Source of the DNA: Paludibacteraceae bacterium
Lineage (GTDB): Bacteria; Bacteroidota; Bacteroidia; Bacteroidales; Paludibacteraceae
Length of the DNA: 46,357 nucleotides
Direction of reading: 5' to 3'
NCBI GenBank assembly: GCA_017630395.1
Contig: JAGBVI010000117.1
Span: forward strand, 1-46,357
Below are positions 16,826 to 25,879 of this stretch, piece by piece (positions within the stretch are counted from its first letter, which is position 1; each line of letters starts with the position of its first letter). A program made the translations under genes and the position numbers. Below the pieces are notes generated by a model. The model ran no database searches. It saw nothing but the letters and a program-made list of their open reading frames with translations, and was not told where the DNA came from.

Positions 16826-19522
16826 TTAACGAAGAAGTGTGAAATGTCCTACATACTGTGTATCAGCAGCAGGGAGATTAATTACATACCAATAGTCTGT
16901 AGAAGGAAGTGGATTACCATTATACGTTCCGTCCCAACCATTAGCGTTATCGTAACCAACATACTCAGCAACTACACGTCCCTCTCTATCATAAATAGAG
17001 ACCTTAGCAGTTGGATATACATCAATATTAGCAATCTCCCAAACATCATTCAAACCATCCCCATTAGGAGAGAAAAATTCTTGCGGAGTAATTGGTACAG
17101 GACTGATTGAGAACTGTCCGGCACTCTTACAATCATTCACGTCAGCTACACTTAAGGTATGACTACCGATAGAGGTATTATTCAAAACTCCCGTAGAACC
17201 ATTAAATCCAGAAATATCATCAATATCTTTACCATCCAAATATATGTTATATGGTTCAATACCTCCATTAATAGAATACAACACCACATTCTCTTTATCA
17301 TTAACAGAATCAATTGTCAACACAGGAGAATCTCTAACAAATACATATACAGTATCCGTAGTCTCACACTGAGCTTTTTCATTTCTTGCTTTTACGATAC
17401 ATGCAAAATCTTCCGAAGGGGTAAATACCTTCTTCATATCACTATTTGTACCTCCTAAGTTTGGAGTCCAAGTCAAAGGACAATCTGATGGTTTTAGATC
17501 TCCAATGAACAACTCAATCTCCTCACCTCGACACACTGTATTTCTATCCGACTTGATAGACAATTTCAACTGTATTTGCAACACTGTCAAATTATACCAC
17601 ACAACACTGTCACAACCATTTACCGTTTTGTATGTTTGAGGATCCCTCACCTTAATAGGAGTTGTTGTTGGGGTAGGATAGTGAACACCAAACAAATAAG
17701 AATCATAACAGATAATTGTATCTATTGGGCTATTTTCATTTGAATATTTCGGATGAATTGTCAAATGAACATTGGTAGTACTATCACAACCGGAAAGGAC
17801 ACTAACTGTTGTGTATGTTAAATCATACTCTCCCGGAGTTCCGTATGCAATTCCACCAAATTCAAAAACTTCTCCCTCACAAATATCCACAGGAGGCAAA
17901 TCCACTATAATTTTACTTGTCACATTGATAGTTGCATTGATTATACTATCACAACCCGCCTCTGTTTTTAATGCAAACACTTCTGTAAAGACACCGGCTT
18001 GGTCATAAACTTTACCATTAAATTCAGAGCCTTGACAAATAGTATAAGATTCATTTAAATTATATACAGGATTTACAATAACATCTTGAACATGAATTAG
18101 GCAACCCATATCTTTTCTATATTCAAAAGTTCCTGCCACGTCATACTTCGTATTTTCGTACACCTCACCTTGACAAATCACTTTTGGATCTTTTTTCACC
18201 TCTCCCGGTGCTCTTATATTAATATCTTTAAGAACAATCAAACTATCACATCCGGTAACTAAAGAAACTATTGTATCGTTATTTGGATATACACCTTCTG
18301 TGTCATAGGTTACACCAGCAACTGTTGTACCCACACAATAATCCTCATCATCACCATCTTGCAACGTTGGTTTTGCTATAGATACAACCAAATATAAATC
18401 GCCTCCAGCCTGAACCTCTTGCCCATCAGTCAAACTATTTGCATCCAAAGTTATTCCCTCCACAATACGAGTTTCTCCCTCGCAAAGAATTACACGCTTT
18501 TTGCTTTTAGTTTCTGCAATCTGTAATTCACCTTGAAGTGTACAAACTTCATTATCCAATCTACCTTGCTGACCTATCAAAATACGGTAATAACCATTAT
18601 GCTGATCTTTATCAAAGGAAGGAATAGTATAACTCATTTTATTATTTTGCGAATAAAATCCATCTGCTCCCGGGAGGTCGCTAAAAGAGATGCCATCTTT
18701 ACTATATTGCCACTTATAATAGACAGAAGACAAATCTGCAAAGAAACCATTATTTTCAAAAACAGCCTGCAAAACAGCAGGTTCTTCATAAGACAACTCC
18801 TGCTTAGGCGCTACGGTAACTAACGGATGTTGCACCTCAATCTCAATATCATCAATAGCAAAGTCAAAACCATTCGACTCCGGCTGAATTGCAGAAACAA
18901 TGAAATAAGCCTCCGATATATCACCTGCAACCTCAAACTCCATTTCCAACCTTTGCCATGGCAAACTCAAACTACTCTCATCACTACATCTTGGCAAATT
19001 TTTAAAAGCTGTATGAGCTCCTGAAGAAACTAATTTTGTAGCATCCTTATCTTCGAAAATACCAATACCCAAGTGAGGCAATGGTCCGGTTGCCTTCCCC
19101 TCAATCTCCATATTACTCATCCAAACACTAAAACGGAACTTAACTCCCGAGCAAATATTTACCAATTTTTCGCGATACATAACCATCTCTGTCTGAGCAG
19201 CCGGAGGATTAATTCTCATGTAATATCCCCTTGTAACATCATTTGGATGAGTATGATCGCTTCCTTTATGCCATGTATTATTGTCCGTTGTTGTTTTCAC
19301 CAACGAATAACCCTGAACAGCAGGAAACGGAGCATAACCTAACGGCGACTCGTCATCACTCAACAAATCGCTTGTAATCATATCATCATCCATTGGATCA
19401 TTTCCTCCAAAGTCTTGGAAGAACACTCTCTTCCACTCTGCACCCTGACCAAAAATGCCTTGAGAGCAAACTGACAAAACTATTAAACCCGAAATAAAGA
19501 AAAACAATCGTTTCATATTCAT
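16826..19522 (-). CDS. Large secreted protein with type B (gliding-motility type) type IX sorting domain
   Basis: An 898-residue secreted or surface protein. A signal peptide (about 1-25) is followed by a jelly-roll-like region with an Ig-like insert (about 30-335). About five Cys-containing repeats follow (about 345-650), each ending in a (G)CDSI/T(I/V/N) motif and spaced around 55-60 residues. An Ig/PKD-like stretch (about 660-810) precedes a C-terminal type B sorting domain. That domain has FFSPNGDGLNDVWEI near 817, then VSIYDREGRVV, GWDGTYNG and a final HFTLLR. It resembles the SprB and adhesin style of Bacteroidetes surface proteins. The specific function is not known. It heads the minus-strand run with the NifX-like and DUF4112 genes. 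Confidence 0.85.
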   Translation of the reverse strand: MNMKRLFFFISGLIVLSVCSQGIFGQGAEWKRVFFQDFGGNDPMDDDMITSDLLSDDESPLGYAPFPAVQGYSLVKTTTDNNTWHKGSDHTHPNDVTRGYYMRINPPAAQTEMVMYREKLVNICSGVKFRFSVWMSNMEIEGKATGPLPHLGIGIFEDKDATKLVSSGAHTAFKNLPRCSDESSLSLPWQRLEMEFEVAGDISEAYFIVSAIQPESNGFDFAIDDIEIEVQHPLVTVAPKQELSYEEPAVLQAVFENNGFFADLSSVYYKWQYSKDGISFSDLPGADGFYSQNNKMSYTIPSFDKDQHNGYYRILIGQQGRLDNEVCTLQGELQIAETKSKKRVILCEGETRIVEGITLDANSLTDGQEVQAGGDLYLVVSIAKPTLQDGDDEDYCVGTTVAGVTYDTEGVYPNNDTIVSLVTGCDSLIVLKDINIRAPGEVKKDPKVICQGEVYENTKYDVAGTFEYRKDMGCLIHVQDVIVNPVYNLNESYTICQGSEFNGKVYDQAGVFTEVFALKTEAGCDSIINATINVTSKIIVDLPPVDICEGEVFEFGGIAYGTPGEYDLTYTTVSVLSGCDSTTNVHLTIHPKYSNENSPIDTIICYDSYLFGVHYPTPTTTPIKVRDPQTYKTVNGCDSVVWYNLTVLQIQLKLSIKSDRNTVCRGEEIELFIGDLKPSDCPLTWTPNLGGTNSDMKKVFTPSEDFACIVKARNEKAQCETTDTVYVFVRDSPVLTIDSVNDKENVVLYSINGGIEPYNIYLDGKDIDDISGFNGSTGVLNNTSIGSHTLSVADVNDCKSAGQFSISPVPITPQEFFSPNGDGLNDVWEIANIDVYPTAKVSIYDREGRVVAEYVGYDNANGWDGTYNGNPLPSTDYWYVINLPAADTQYVGHFTLLR

Positions 19523-19825
19523 TGCGTAATCTATATATTATGTATTTAGCTCAAAAAATACTCTTGAAAAAATTCCATTCAATCTCAATCAAAAGAATTA
19601 GAGCATCTATTATCACCTATTATACCACAAAGATTGTTTTTTTTAGTTAAAAACGCAAATTAATTTACAAAAAAAATGATTTAGTTTTCAACAATTTTAG
19701 TAATTTACTCCTATTGGAGACTCTTACAAAATAGAATCAGAGAATTTTAATAAAGGATTCATTGATATTCGGTTTGATTACAAACAATTTATCTCTCATA
19801 TTTAAAAATAATTACCGGTTATTCT
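19523..19825. other. Intergenic gap, no feature recognised
   Basis: About 300 AT-rich bases upstream of the type-B-sorted protein. A near-consensus AATCTTTG (minus strand, near 19632) is the only promoter-like string. No gene, RNA or clear repeat was seen. Confidence 0.4.
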
Positions 19826-19865
19826 AAAAAAAGAAGTGCATCACCAACTACAAGGGACGCACTTC
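19826..19865 (-). terminator. Rho-independent terminator of the glycogen operon
   Basis: On the minus strand GAAGTGC pairs with GCACTTC, followed by seven T. It lies about 75 bases after the GH57 stop codon. Confidence 0.7.
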
Positions 19866-19881
19866 AATTATCTTTCAATAA

Positions 19882-19937
19882 AAGCAACTTCTATAAATTA
19901 TCTTTAAGATTGTATCATCTAAATTTATAAAAAGAGC
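19882..19937. repeat. Short family 2 inverted repeat, copy 2f
   Basis: AGCAACTTCTATAAATTA and TAAATTTATAAAAAGAGC are inverted ends only about 20 bases apart, making a 56-bp mini copy. It stops 1 base before the GH57 stop codon and precedes the operon terminator. Confidence 0.5.
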
Positions 19938-19938
19938 A

Positions 19939-21264
19939 TTAACACTTTTTCGCTGTTTTCTTCTTAGGCGCTGTCACAGTTACATTATGCAACTGCTTTT
20001 CTAAGTTTGCAATCAACTCACCTTGAGCATCAATAGTCTTCAACAAAGAATTAAGCTCCTCGTTATCAACACCTTCAGGGAATTGTCCATTCACTCTATC
20101 TATAAAGTCACTCAACACATTCATATAGTTCATAAAAGCCTCATAAGGAGTATCATACGGACTAAAATGGCTATGCATAGCACCATCAGAGAAGTGTTTT
20201 GTACTCATATAATAGAAGTGATCGCTACTTTGCAAATAGTACCAATCTTGCATCAATCTACGATCATTTGACAGTCTCACTCTCTCCCCTATTCCATATA
20301 ATTTGTCAAAAGCCGAACGTTGCAACTCATTACCCAACCAAGCAGACAAATCACGCTCCTCATCAGCCCAAGAAATAGGATAAGGCACATTAATTTGGTC
20401 AATAGGTTTTCTTTTTTGCAACACCATAGAAGGTGTTTCAAAATTAATTCCCATCTGCGAAGCAAAGTGAGGCAAAGCCTTCAAGAATTCAAAAATACCG
20501 GTTCCGGCGTTCTGCATTTCACCGAAAGTTTCATAGTTCATAAATAGATTAACGACATCCTCACTTGCCGGCAAATTCTCTATCCAACTCAAGAATTTTT
20601 CAGCTGTCAATGGATATTGATCCCATCCCCAATCGGAAAATCTAAAGGTAATATCATCACTCATTTTAAAATTTTTACAAAGGACCTTCAATTGAGGGTT
20701 AGATGCACAACAATAGACATAATTAGGACTCTTCCATCCTAAAACATGCTTTGCTCCTTCTGTAATAATACCCTTAAATCCCATTGCAGAGACACGGCTA
20801 CCAATATCGTCAGAATAAATCAACTCAGTATTCCTAAAAACAGTTGGTTTATACCCAAAAAGACTTTGAATTTTCTTTGAATGTTGTTTCACTTGCAATT
20901 CAAACTCATCGCTATCCTCCTGCAAAGAAGAGAGAGAATGAGCAAAAGTCTCTGCCAAAAACTCAACGCAACCTGTTTTGGCCAACTCCTTGAAGGAATC
21001 AATCACCTCAGGAACATATAATTCCATTTGCTCCAAAGCAACACCTGATATAGAGTAAGCCACTTTGAAAGCCCCGTCAGACTCTTTAATCATATTTAAA
21101 ATAGTCTGATTTGCAGGAAGGTAACAATTATTTGCAATACGTCTAATAATTTCCTCATCATTGTAATCATCGTAATAATAATGGTCACTACCAATATCAA
21201 AAAAACGATACCTTTTCAAACGAAACGGCTGATGAATCTGAAAGTAAAAACAAATTGACTTCAT
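19939..21264 (-). CDS. GH57-family alpha-glucan hydrolase or transferase
   Basis: A 441-residue GH57 enzyme that acts on alpha-glucans such as glycogen. The N-terminal FYFQIHQPFRLKRY is the first GH57 motif. FRNTELIYSDD carries the likely nucleophile Glu, and the fourth motif region is near FMNYETFGE. No signal peptide, so it is cytoplasmic. The C-terminus is a coiled-coil-like stretch followed by a basic tail (KKKTAKKC), which is unusual. It is the last gene of the debranching enzyme-glycosyltransferase-GH57 operon, a layout known from Bacteroides, where the three act on stored glycogen. Whether it is an amylase or a branching or transferring enzyme cannot be told by reading. Confidence 0.9.
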   Translation of the reverse strand: MKSICFYFQIHQPFRLKRYRFFDIGSDHYYYDDYNDEEIIRRIANNCYLPANQTILNMIKESDGAFKVAYSISGVALEQMELYVPEVIDSFKELAKTGCVEFLAETFAHSLSSLQEDSDEFELQVKQHSKKIQSLFGYKPTVFRNTELIYSDDIGSRVSAMGFKGIITEGAKHVLGWKSPNYVYCCASNPQLKVLCKNFKMSDDITFRFSDWGWDQYPLTAEKFLSWIENLPASEDVVNLFMNYETFGEMQNAGTGIFEFLKALPHFASQMGINFETPSMVLQKRKPIDQINVPYPISWADEERDLSAWLGNELQRSAFDKLYGIGERVRLSNDRRLMQDWYYLQSSDHFYYMSTKHFSDGAMHSHFSPYDTPYEAFMNYMNVLSDFIDRVNGQFPEGVDNEELNSLLKTIDAQGELIANLEKQLHNVTVTAPKKKTAKKC

Positions 21265-21293
21265 ATATTATCTATTTAATTATCACAACAATA

Positions 21294-22559
21294 TCAGTGC
21301 CAACCTAACACTTTTTCATAAACATTTCTCACTTTAAGGGCTGCATATTCCCACTTAATTTCATCCACCTCTTTTTTTCCTTCTTCTTTAAGGAATTTAT
21401 ACATTGATGGATAGGTTATAATTGAATATATAGCATCTGCCATAGCATCAATATCCCAATAATCAATTTTTATGGCATTATACAAAATTTCTGCACAGCC
21501 GGACTGTTTCGAGATGATTGTCGGCACCCCCACCTGCATTGCCTCTAACGGAGAAATTCCAAATGGTTCTGAAACAGATGGCATGATATATACATCACTC
21601 GACTTCAACATTTCATAAACCTCTTTACCTTTCAAGAATCCAGTAAAATGGAAACGATCTGATATATTTCTGTAAGCTACATGCCTTATCATTTTATTCA
21701 TCATATCTCCGCTACCGGCCATAACAAATCGCACATTATTAGTTTTTTGAAGTACTCGATAGGCAGCCTCAACAAAATACTCAGGACCTTTTTGCATCGT
21801 AATACGACCCAAGAATGTAACAATCTTATCATTTGTTTGATTCCTTGATTGGAGAGCCTGAATAGAGGCATCTAATGGTTCCACTGCATTATGCACAGTA
21901 GTCACCTTTGCCGGATCAATATGGTACCTGTTTATAACTGTTTCTCGTGTTAAATCACTAACGGTTATGATGTGATCTGCCAAGTCCATACCAGCCTTTT
22001 CTATATCATAAACAATAGGGTTTACATTCCCTCTACTTCGATCAAAATCAGTGGCATGCACATGAATTACAAGGGGTTTACCAGAAACAAACTTTGCATG
22101 TACGCCTGCTGGATATGTTAACCAATCATGGGAGTGAATGATATCAAAATCCATAGCTCGACACACCACTCCGGCTACAGCATCATAGTTTCTAATCTCC
22201 TCTAAAAGATTATCAGGGTATCGTCCGGAAAATTCAATAGTTCCTATACCATTTGTACCTATATGATTATTATCCTCGCAGATGCAATTCCTATAATGAT
22301 AATATTCATCTGCAGAAATTGCACCTCCCAGCACTTGGTTCAAATAATTGTAATCAGGCTCTTTCCATGTTACCGGGATTTTATTTGCCGGAATAATTTT
22401 CAAAAAACTCTGATCCTCATCTCCCCATGGCTTAGGTAACATAAACGTAATTTCCATATCGGATTGCATGGACATACCCCGAGTTAATCCATAACTCGCA
22501 GTGCCCAATCCACCCAAAATATGAGGGGGAAATTCCCAACCAAACATTAACGCTTTCAT
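21294..22559 (-). CDS. Glycosyltransferase family 4, glycogen synthase-like
   Basis: A 421-residue GT-B glycosyltransferase with the N-terminal MKALMFGWEFPPHILGGLGT loop (GGLG nucleotide-site motif), SHDWLTYPAG, HVHATDFDRS, the hinge TFLGRITMQKGPEYF, and SEPFGISPLEAMQVGVP holding the EX7E pair. This version is the Bacteroidetes protein annotated as glycogen synthase; it would transfer glucose from a nucleotide sugar to the growing glucan. It is cytoplasmic. It starts 1 base after the debranching enzyme stop, and the GH57 gene follows after 29 bases. This placement supports the glycogen role over other GT4 functions. Confidence 0.88.
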   Translation of the reverse strand: MKALMFGWEFPPHILGGLGTASYGLTRGMSMQSDMEITFMLPKPWGDEDQSFLKIIPANKIPVTWKEPDYNYLNQVLGGAISADEYYHYRNCICEDNNHIGTNGIGTIEFSGRYPDNLLEEIRNYDAVAGVVCRAMDFDIIHSHDWLTYPAGVHAKFVSGKPLVIHVHATDFDRSRGNVNPIVYDIEKAGMDLADHIITVSDLTRETVINRYHIDPAKVTTVHNAVEPLDASIQALQSRNQTNDKIVTFLGRITMQKGPEYFVEAAYRVLQKTNNVRFVMAGSGDMMNKMIRHVAYRNISDRFHFTGFLKGKEVYEMLKSSDVYIMPSVSEPFGISPLEAMQVGVPTIISKQSGCAEILYNAIKIDYWDIDAMADAIYSIITYPSMYKFLKEEGKKEVDEIKWEYAALKVRNVYEKVLGWH

Positions 22560-22560
22560 A

Positions 22561-24504
22561 TCAATCTTTGTAAAAATTTTTCAATACTTTAAGCACTCGC
22601 AACACTTCTGCCACATTTTTTGTAAAAGAGATTCCTCCCCTTCCCTTAAAAGGAGGGTTTGCATCATACATTTCAGATAAAGTTCCTATGCAATTCAAAT
22701 GCATTTCCTCTTCAAATCCTATTAATGTACGCTCTGCAAAAGAGTAACCACTATTCTTATAAACACTTAAATAAGCCTCCAAATAAGGACCAATTAACCA
22801 AGGCCACGCAGCTCCTTGAAAAGCTGCAAAATCCCTATCTTGCTGCGAGCCATCACACGTTCCATGATAATTTGGACTCTTAGGACTCAAAGATCGTAAC
22901 CCTTTAGGGGTTAACAACTCTTTTGTAGCAATGTCTACAATAGCTTTCTTCTGTTTATTTTCCAATGGAGAATACTTCAAAGAAGCAGCAAATATCATAT
23001 TCGGGCGCACAGATAATTCTTTATAATCGCCCGAAACAAAATCGTACAAATAATAACCATTCCAAAACACCTTAGCAAAATTCTCTTTCACCTTATCTGC
23101 GTATTCTGTCAAACTCTCGGAAAAATGCTCTTCACCAAATTCCATGGCCAAATCCGCAACAAATCTCAAAGCATTATACCACAATGCATTAACCTCCACA
23201 ACATACCCACTACGCGGTGTAATCGGTCTTCCTTCGAATGTTGAATTCATCCATGTAACAGCCTTATCCCATCCATTCAAATAAACCAATCCATTTTCAT
23301 GAACAAAAAGATTATTATGTCGTTGTTTCAAGATAAATTCAATTGCATCTTTTAGTAACTCTCCATACATCTCCCAAGCATGCGTATTTCCGGTCTCTTT
23401 GGCATACTCTTGTACTGCCCAAATCATCCATAACAAAACATCGGGATCCTCCAATCCATAAACATCTCTTCCTATCGGTTTCCCCTCCATGTAATTGCGA
23501 AGTGCAGGGGTTAATGTTGCCATTATTTTTTCAAATCCGGTTAAATCATCAAAAGCCAAAGAGACTCCCGGTAATGAAATAAACAAATCTCTTGCCAAAC
23601 ATTTAAACCATGGATAACCTGCCAAGAGATACAACTCCTCCGGATTTTTTCGATTAAAGCATTGTTGCGCAGAATTTTTCAAACAATTAAAGAAACTATT
23701 CCGTGCAGTTCGTTTTGATATCTCCTCATAATAAATTTGAGAAAGATTACCTGTATCCACTTCTGACACTCCTGCTGAAAAAATGACAGATTCTCCTTTC
23801 TTAATCGGAACTTCAAAATAACCGGGCACAAACAAATCTTCTTTATAATAATAGCCTCGCTCCAACTCTTTTGCATACTCAATTCCTTTATTCCAATAAG
23901 GAGTAGAAACGAAGTTTACCTCTTTGTTAAATTGCATATACAAATTGGGGTATCCTTGGTACATACATACTGATATTCCATTAGAAACTCCCTGATACGA
24001 GGTATCTGCTTGGTAATTCTCTACACAGAGTGAATTTACATTACGAAAAGCCAAAAATGGTCTAAAACGTAACACTGTAGGAGAATGAGCATCTACCAAA
24101 GTATATTTAATCAAGATTCTATTTTCATACGAGATAAAAACCTTCTCTTTTGACAATATAACTCCCCCTACTCGATATATACCCCTAGGAACAATATCGC
24201 AGTTAAATTCCCTAAGGTACTTATGCCCCTTAGGATAATAATTATCCCCTTGGTATTTATGAATTCCAAGATTAAATTCTGTTCCATGTTGAACCACGGT
24301 TTCATCGAACGAGGAGAGCAACACGTGATTATCATTATCCAAATTCTTTACCGGCATAACCAGCAACCCATGATATTTACGCGTATTACACCCAATTATA
24401 GTTGTACAATGGTATGCTCCCGACTTATTGGTCCGCAACATCTCTCTAGTGAGAGATTGCTCCAAATTGGTCAACATACTTTTGTCAAATTTTAAATAGC
24501 TCAT
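22561..24504 (-). CDS. Glycogen debranching enzyme (amylo-alpha-1,6-glucosidase, GH133-type)
   Basis: A 647-residue bacterial debranching enzyme. The N-terminal GDE_N domain (about 1-240) opens with TNKSGAYHCTTIIGCNTRKYHGLL, shown here only as a region at about 27-50. The (alpha/alpha)6 catalytic domain (about 280-640) includes AGYPWFKCLARDLFISLPG, GLEDPDVLLWMIWAVQEY, and the late CDGSQQDRDFAAFQGAAWPW region at about 540-570. It removes alpha-1,6-linked glucose branch stubs from glycogen in the cytoplasm. First gene of the glycogen operon; no clean -7 box was found in the 150 bases upstream. Confidence 0.9.
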   Translation of the reverse strand: MSYLKFDKSMLTNLEQSLTREMLRTNKSGAYHCTTIIGCNTRKYHGLLVMPVKNLDNDNHVLLSSFDETVVQHGTEFNLGIHKYQGDNYYPKGHKYLREFNCDIVPRGIYRVGGVILSKEKVFISYENRILIKYTLVDAHSPTVLRFRPFLAFRNVNSLCVENYQADTSYQGVSNGISVCMYQGYPNLYMQFNKEVNFVSTPYWNKGIEYAKELERGYYYKEDLFVPGYFEVPIKKGESVIFSAGVSEVDTGNLSQIYYEEISKRTARNSFFNCLKNSAQQCFNRKNPEELYLLAGYPWFKCLARDLFISLPGVSLAFDDLTGFEKIMATLTPALRNYMEGKPIGRDVYGLEDPDVLLWMIWAVQEYAKETGNTHAWEMYGELLKDAIEFILKQRHNNLFVHENGLVYLNGWDKAVTWMNSTFEGRPITPRSGYVVEVNALWYNALRFVADLAMEFGEEHFSESLTEYADKVKENFAKVFWNGYYLYDFVSGDYKELSVRPNMIFAASLKYSPLENKQKKAIVDIATKELLTPKGLRSLSPKSPNYHGTCDGSQQDRDFAAFQGAAWPWLIGPYLEAYLSVYKNSGYSFAERTLIGFEEEMHLNCIGTLSEMYDANPPFKGRGGISFTKNVAEVLRVLKVLKNFYKD

Positions 24505-25045
24505 ATTAGTTACGTTTTCCTAAAATTAAACCTTCATAAAAATTTCAAGTTTTCACAAAGCCTCTCTGCTACAAAAAACTTCAAAATTCTTGCTTTCCGC
24601 TTTCTTTAACCAACAACTAAAACCACTTTAATTATTGCAAAAAAAGACTCAACCTCTTAACAAACCATAAATATACAATCTTTTCTTATTATAAAGAAAT
24701 ATGAACGTAAAAACTTTTAACATCAATAAATTTTTCTTGCCAAAACAAAACATTTTCACCCTATAATTAGTTCATTTCACAAAAAACAAACCAAGCTACT
24801 TTAACGAAATCACCACTAACTAACCTTTTCAACATCACCTCAATTTCACTCTTGATCACATCACCTGCCAGACAATCAATTTATTATATACGGTTTCATT
24901 CGATCTTTTATAATACCCACTCGTTTAATCTGCATTAAACATTTTCCTTGGTTACACCTCCTATGTGACTATCATTTCGGTATTGGCAGAAAATTTAATA
25001 TAAGGCACAACAATAAAGTAGATTAACCATGTACTAAGTATTATA
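24505..25045. other. Intergenic gap, no feature recognised
   Basis: About 540 bases, very AT-rich, between the glycogen operon start and repeat copy 2b. No open frame worth calling, no stem-loop with a T run and no family 1 or 2 ends were found. Confidence 0.4.
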
Positions 25046-25233
25046 GGCAACTTCTATAAACTACGATTTTCTATTTACGGCTCATAAATTCAGTTTCGGA
25101 TGCTTTTGAATTTATTTTACTTATCTTATTTATATTCTTTTAGTTACGATGCCCGCATCGCTCCTTCATGAATATAATCAACCTAAGCAAAATACTCTTC
25201 AAAATCATCTCAACCTAATTTATAGAACCTGCC
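25046..25233. repeat. Family 2 inverted-repeat element, copy 2b
   Basis: GGCAACTTCTATAAACTA (25046-25063) and CTAATTTATAGAACCTGCC (25215-25233) are inverted ends. The interior shares CTTATCTTATTTATATTC and ACGATGCCCGCATCGCTCC with copy 2a, and ATCATCTCAACCTAATTTA with copy 2c (ATCGCCTCGACCTGATTTA). This is the fullest copy of the family. It ends 35 bases from the GH73 stop codon. Confidence 0.65.
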
Positions 25234-25267
25234 TATATTCAATCCCAAAGAAATATACAAAATTAGA

Positions 25268-25873
25268 TTATTCATGTTCAGTTATTTTAGGAGTCCAATT
25301 ACCAAATGCTTTTTTAACAATATACAATTGTTCATCCTCATGCAGTACATACTTCTCCGGAAATCTATCAAACTCATACAACTGATTTTGCTCTATCACA
25401 TCAATCAACAATTGAGGATAATTAGGATTGGTTGCATACCCTGCCGTCTTTAATCCAATAGCCCAAGCATGGTAATCAACCCCATAATTGAACAAAAACG
25501 AATACCGAGGTCTGTTTACCAAAAAGAGCGAGTGATCGCGATAGGACTCTTCTGCGTTTTCATAAACCCTAAAGCAATCGTCCTTTTTATCATCATCCTT
25601 CAAAAAAGTCTTTCCCACATAATCGCTGGTGCACTTTATTCCAAAATGGTTATTCGCAACTGTAGCCAAATCACTTTTTCCGCTCCCCGACTCCAAAATT
25701 CCCTGAGCCAAAGTTATACTGGCAGGAATACGATAGTAATACATTTCCCTAATTGCGATTTTATAAAAGGCATTTATATAGTTGGAAGTCGCCTCTGATA
25801 CATAAATTTTATTTTGAGCAGAGATTCCAACAAAAACAAAAAGAAACGCAATCAAGGAAATGCACTTATTCAT
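25268..25873 (-). CDS. Secreted GH73 glucosaminidase (FlgJ-like peptidoglycan hydrolase)
   Basis: A 201-residue secreted N-acetylglucosaminidase domain protein. After a signal peptide (about 1-19) the Glucosaminidase fold carries LAQGILESGSGKSDLA, with the catalytic Glu in ILESG. ANNHFGIKC, DCFRVYENAEESY and LKTAGYATNPNY follow. It would cut the glycan strands of peptidoglycan. Many Bacteroidetes relatives carry LysM repeats after the catalytic domain; here the protein ends only about 30 residues after it, so the wall-binding part is missing or replaced. It follows pfkA by 6 bases and is the last gene of the porQ-cmk-ispH-pfkA run. Confidence 0.88.
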   Translation of the reverse strand: MNKCISLIAFLFVFVGISAQNKIYVSEATSNYINAFYKIAIREMYYYRIPASITLAQGILESGSGKSDLATVANNHFGIKCTSDYVGKTFLKDDDKKDDCFRVYENAEESYRDHSLFLVNRPRYSFLFNYGVDYHAWAIGLKTAGYATNPNYPQLLIDVIEQNQLYEFDRFPEKYVLHEDEQLYIVKKAFGNWTPKITEHE

Positions 25874-25879
25874 AGGCTA

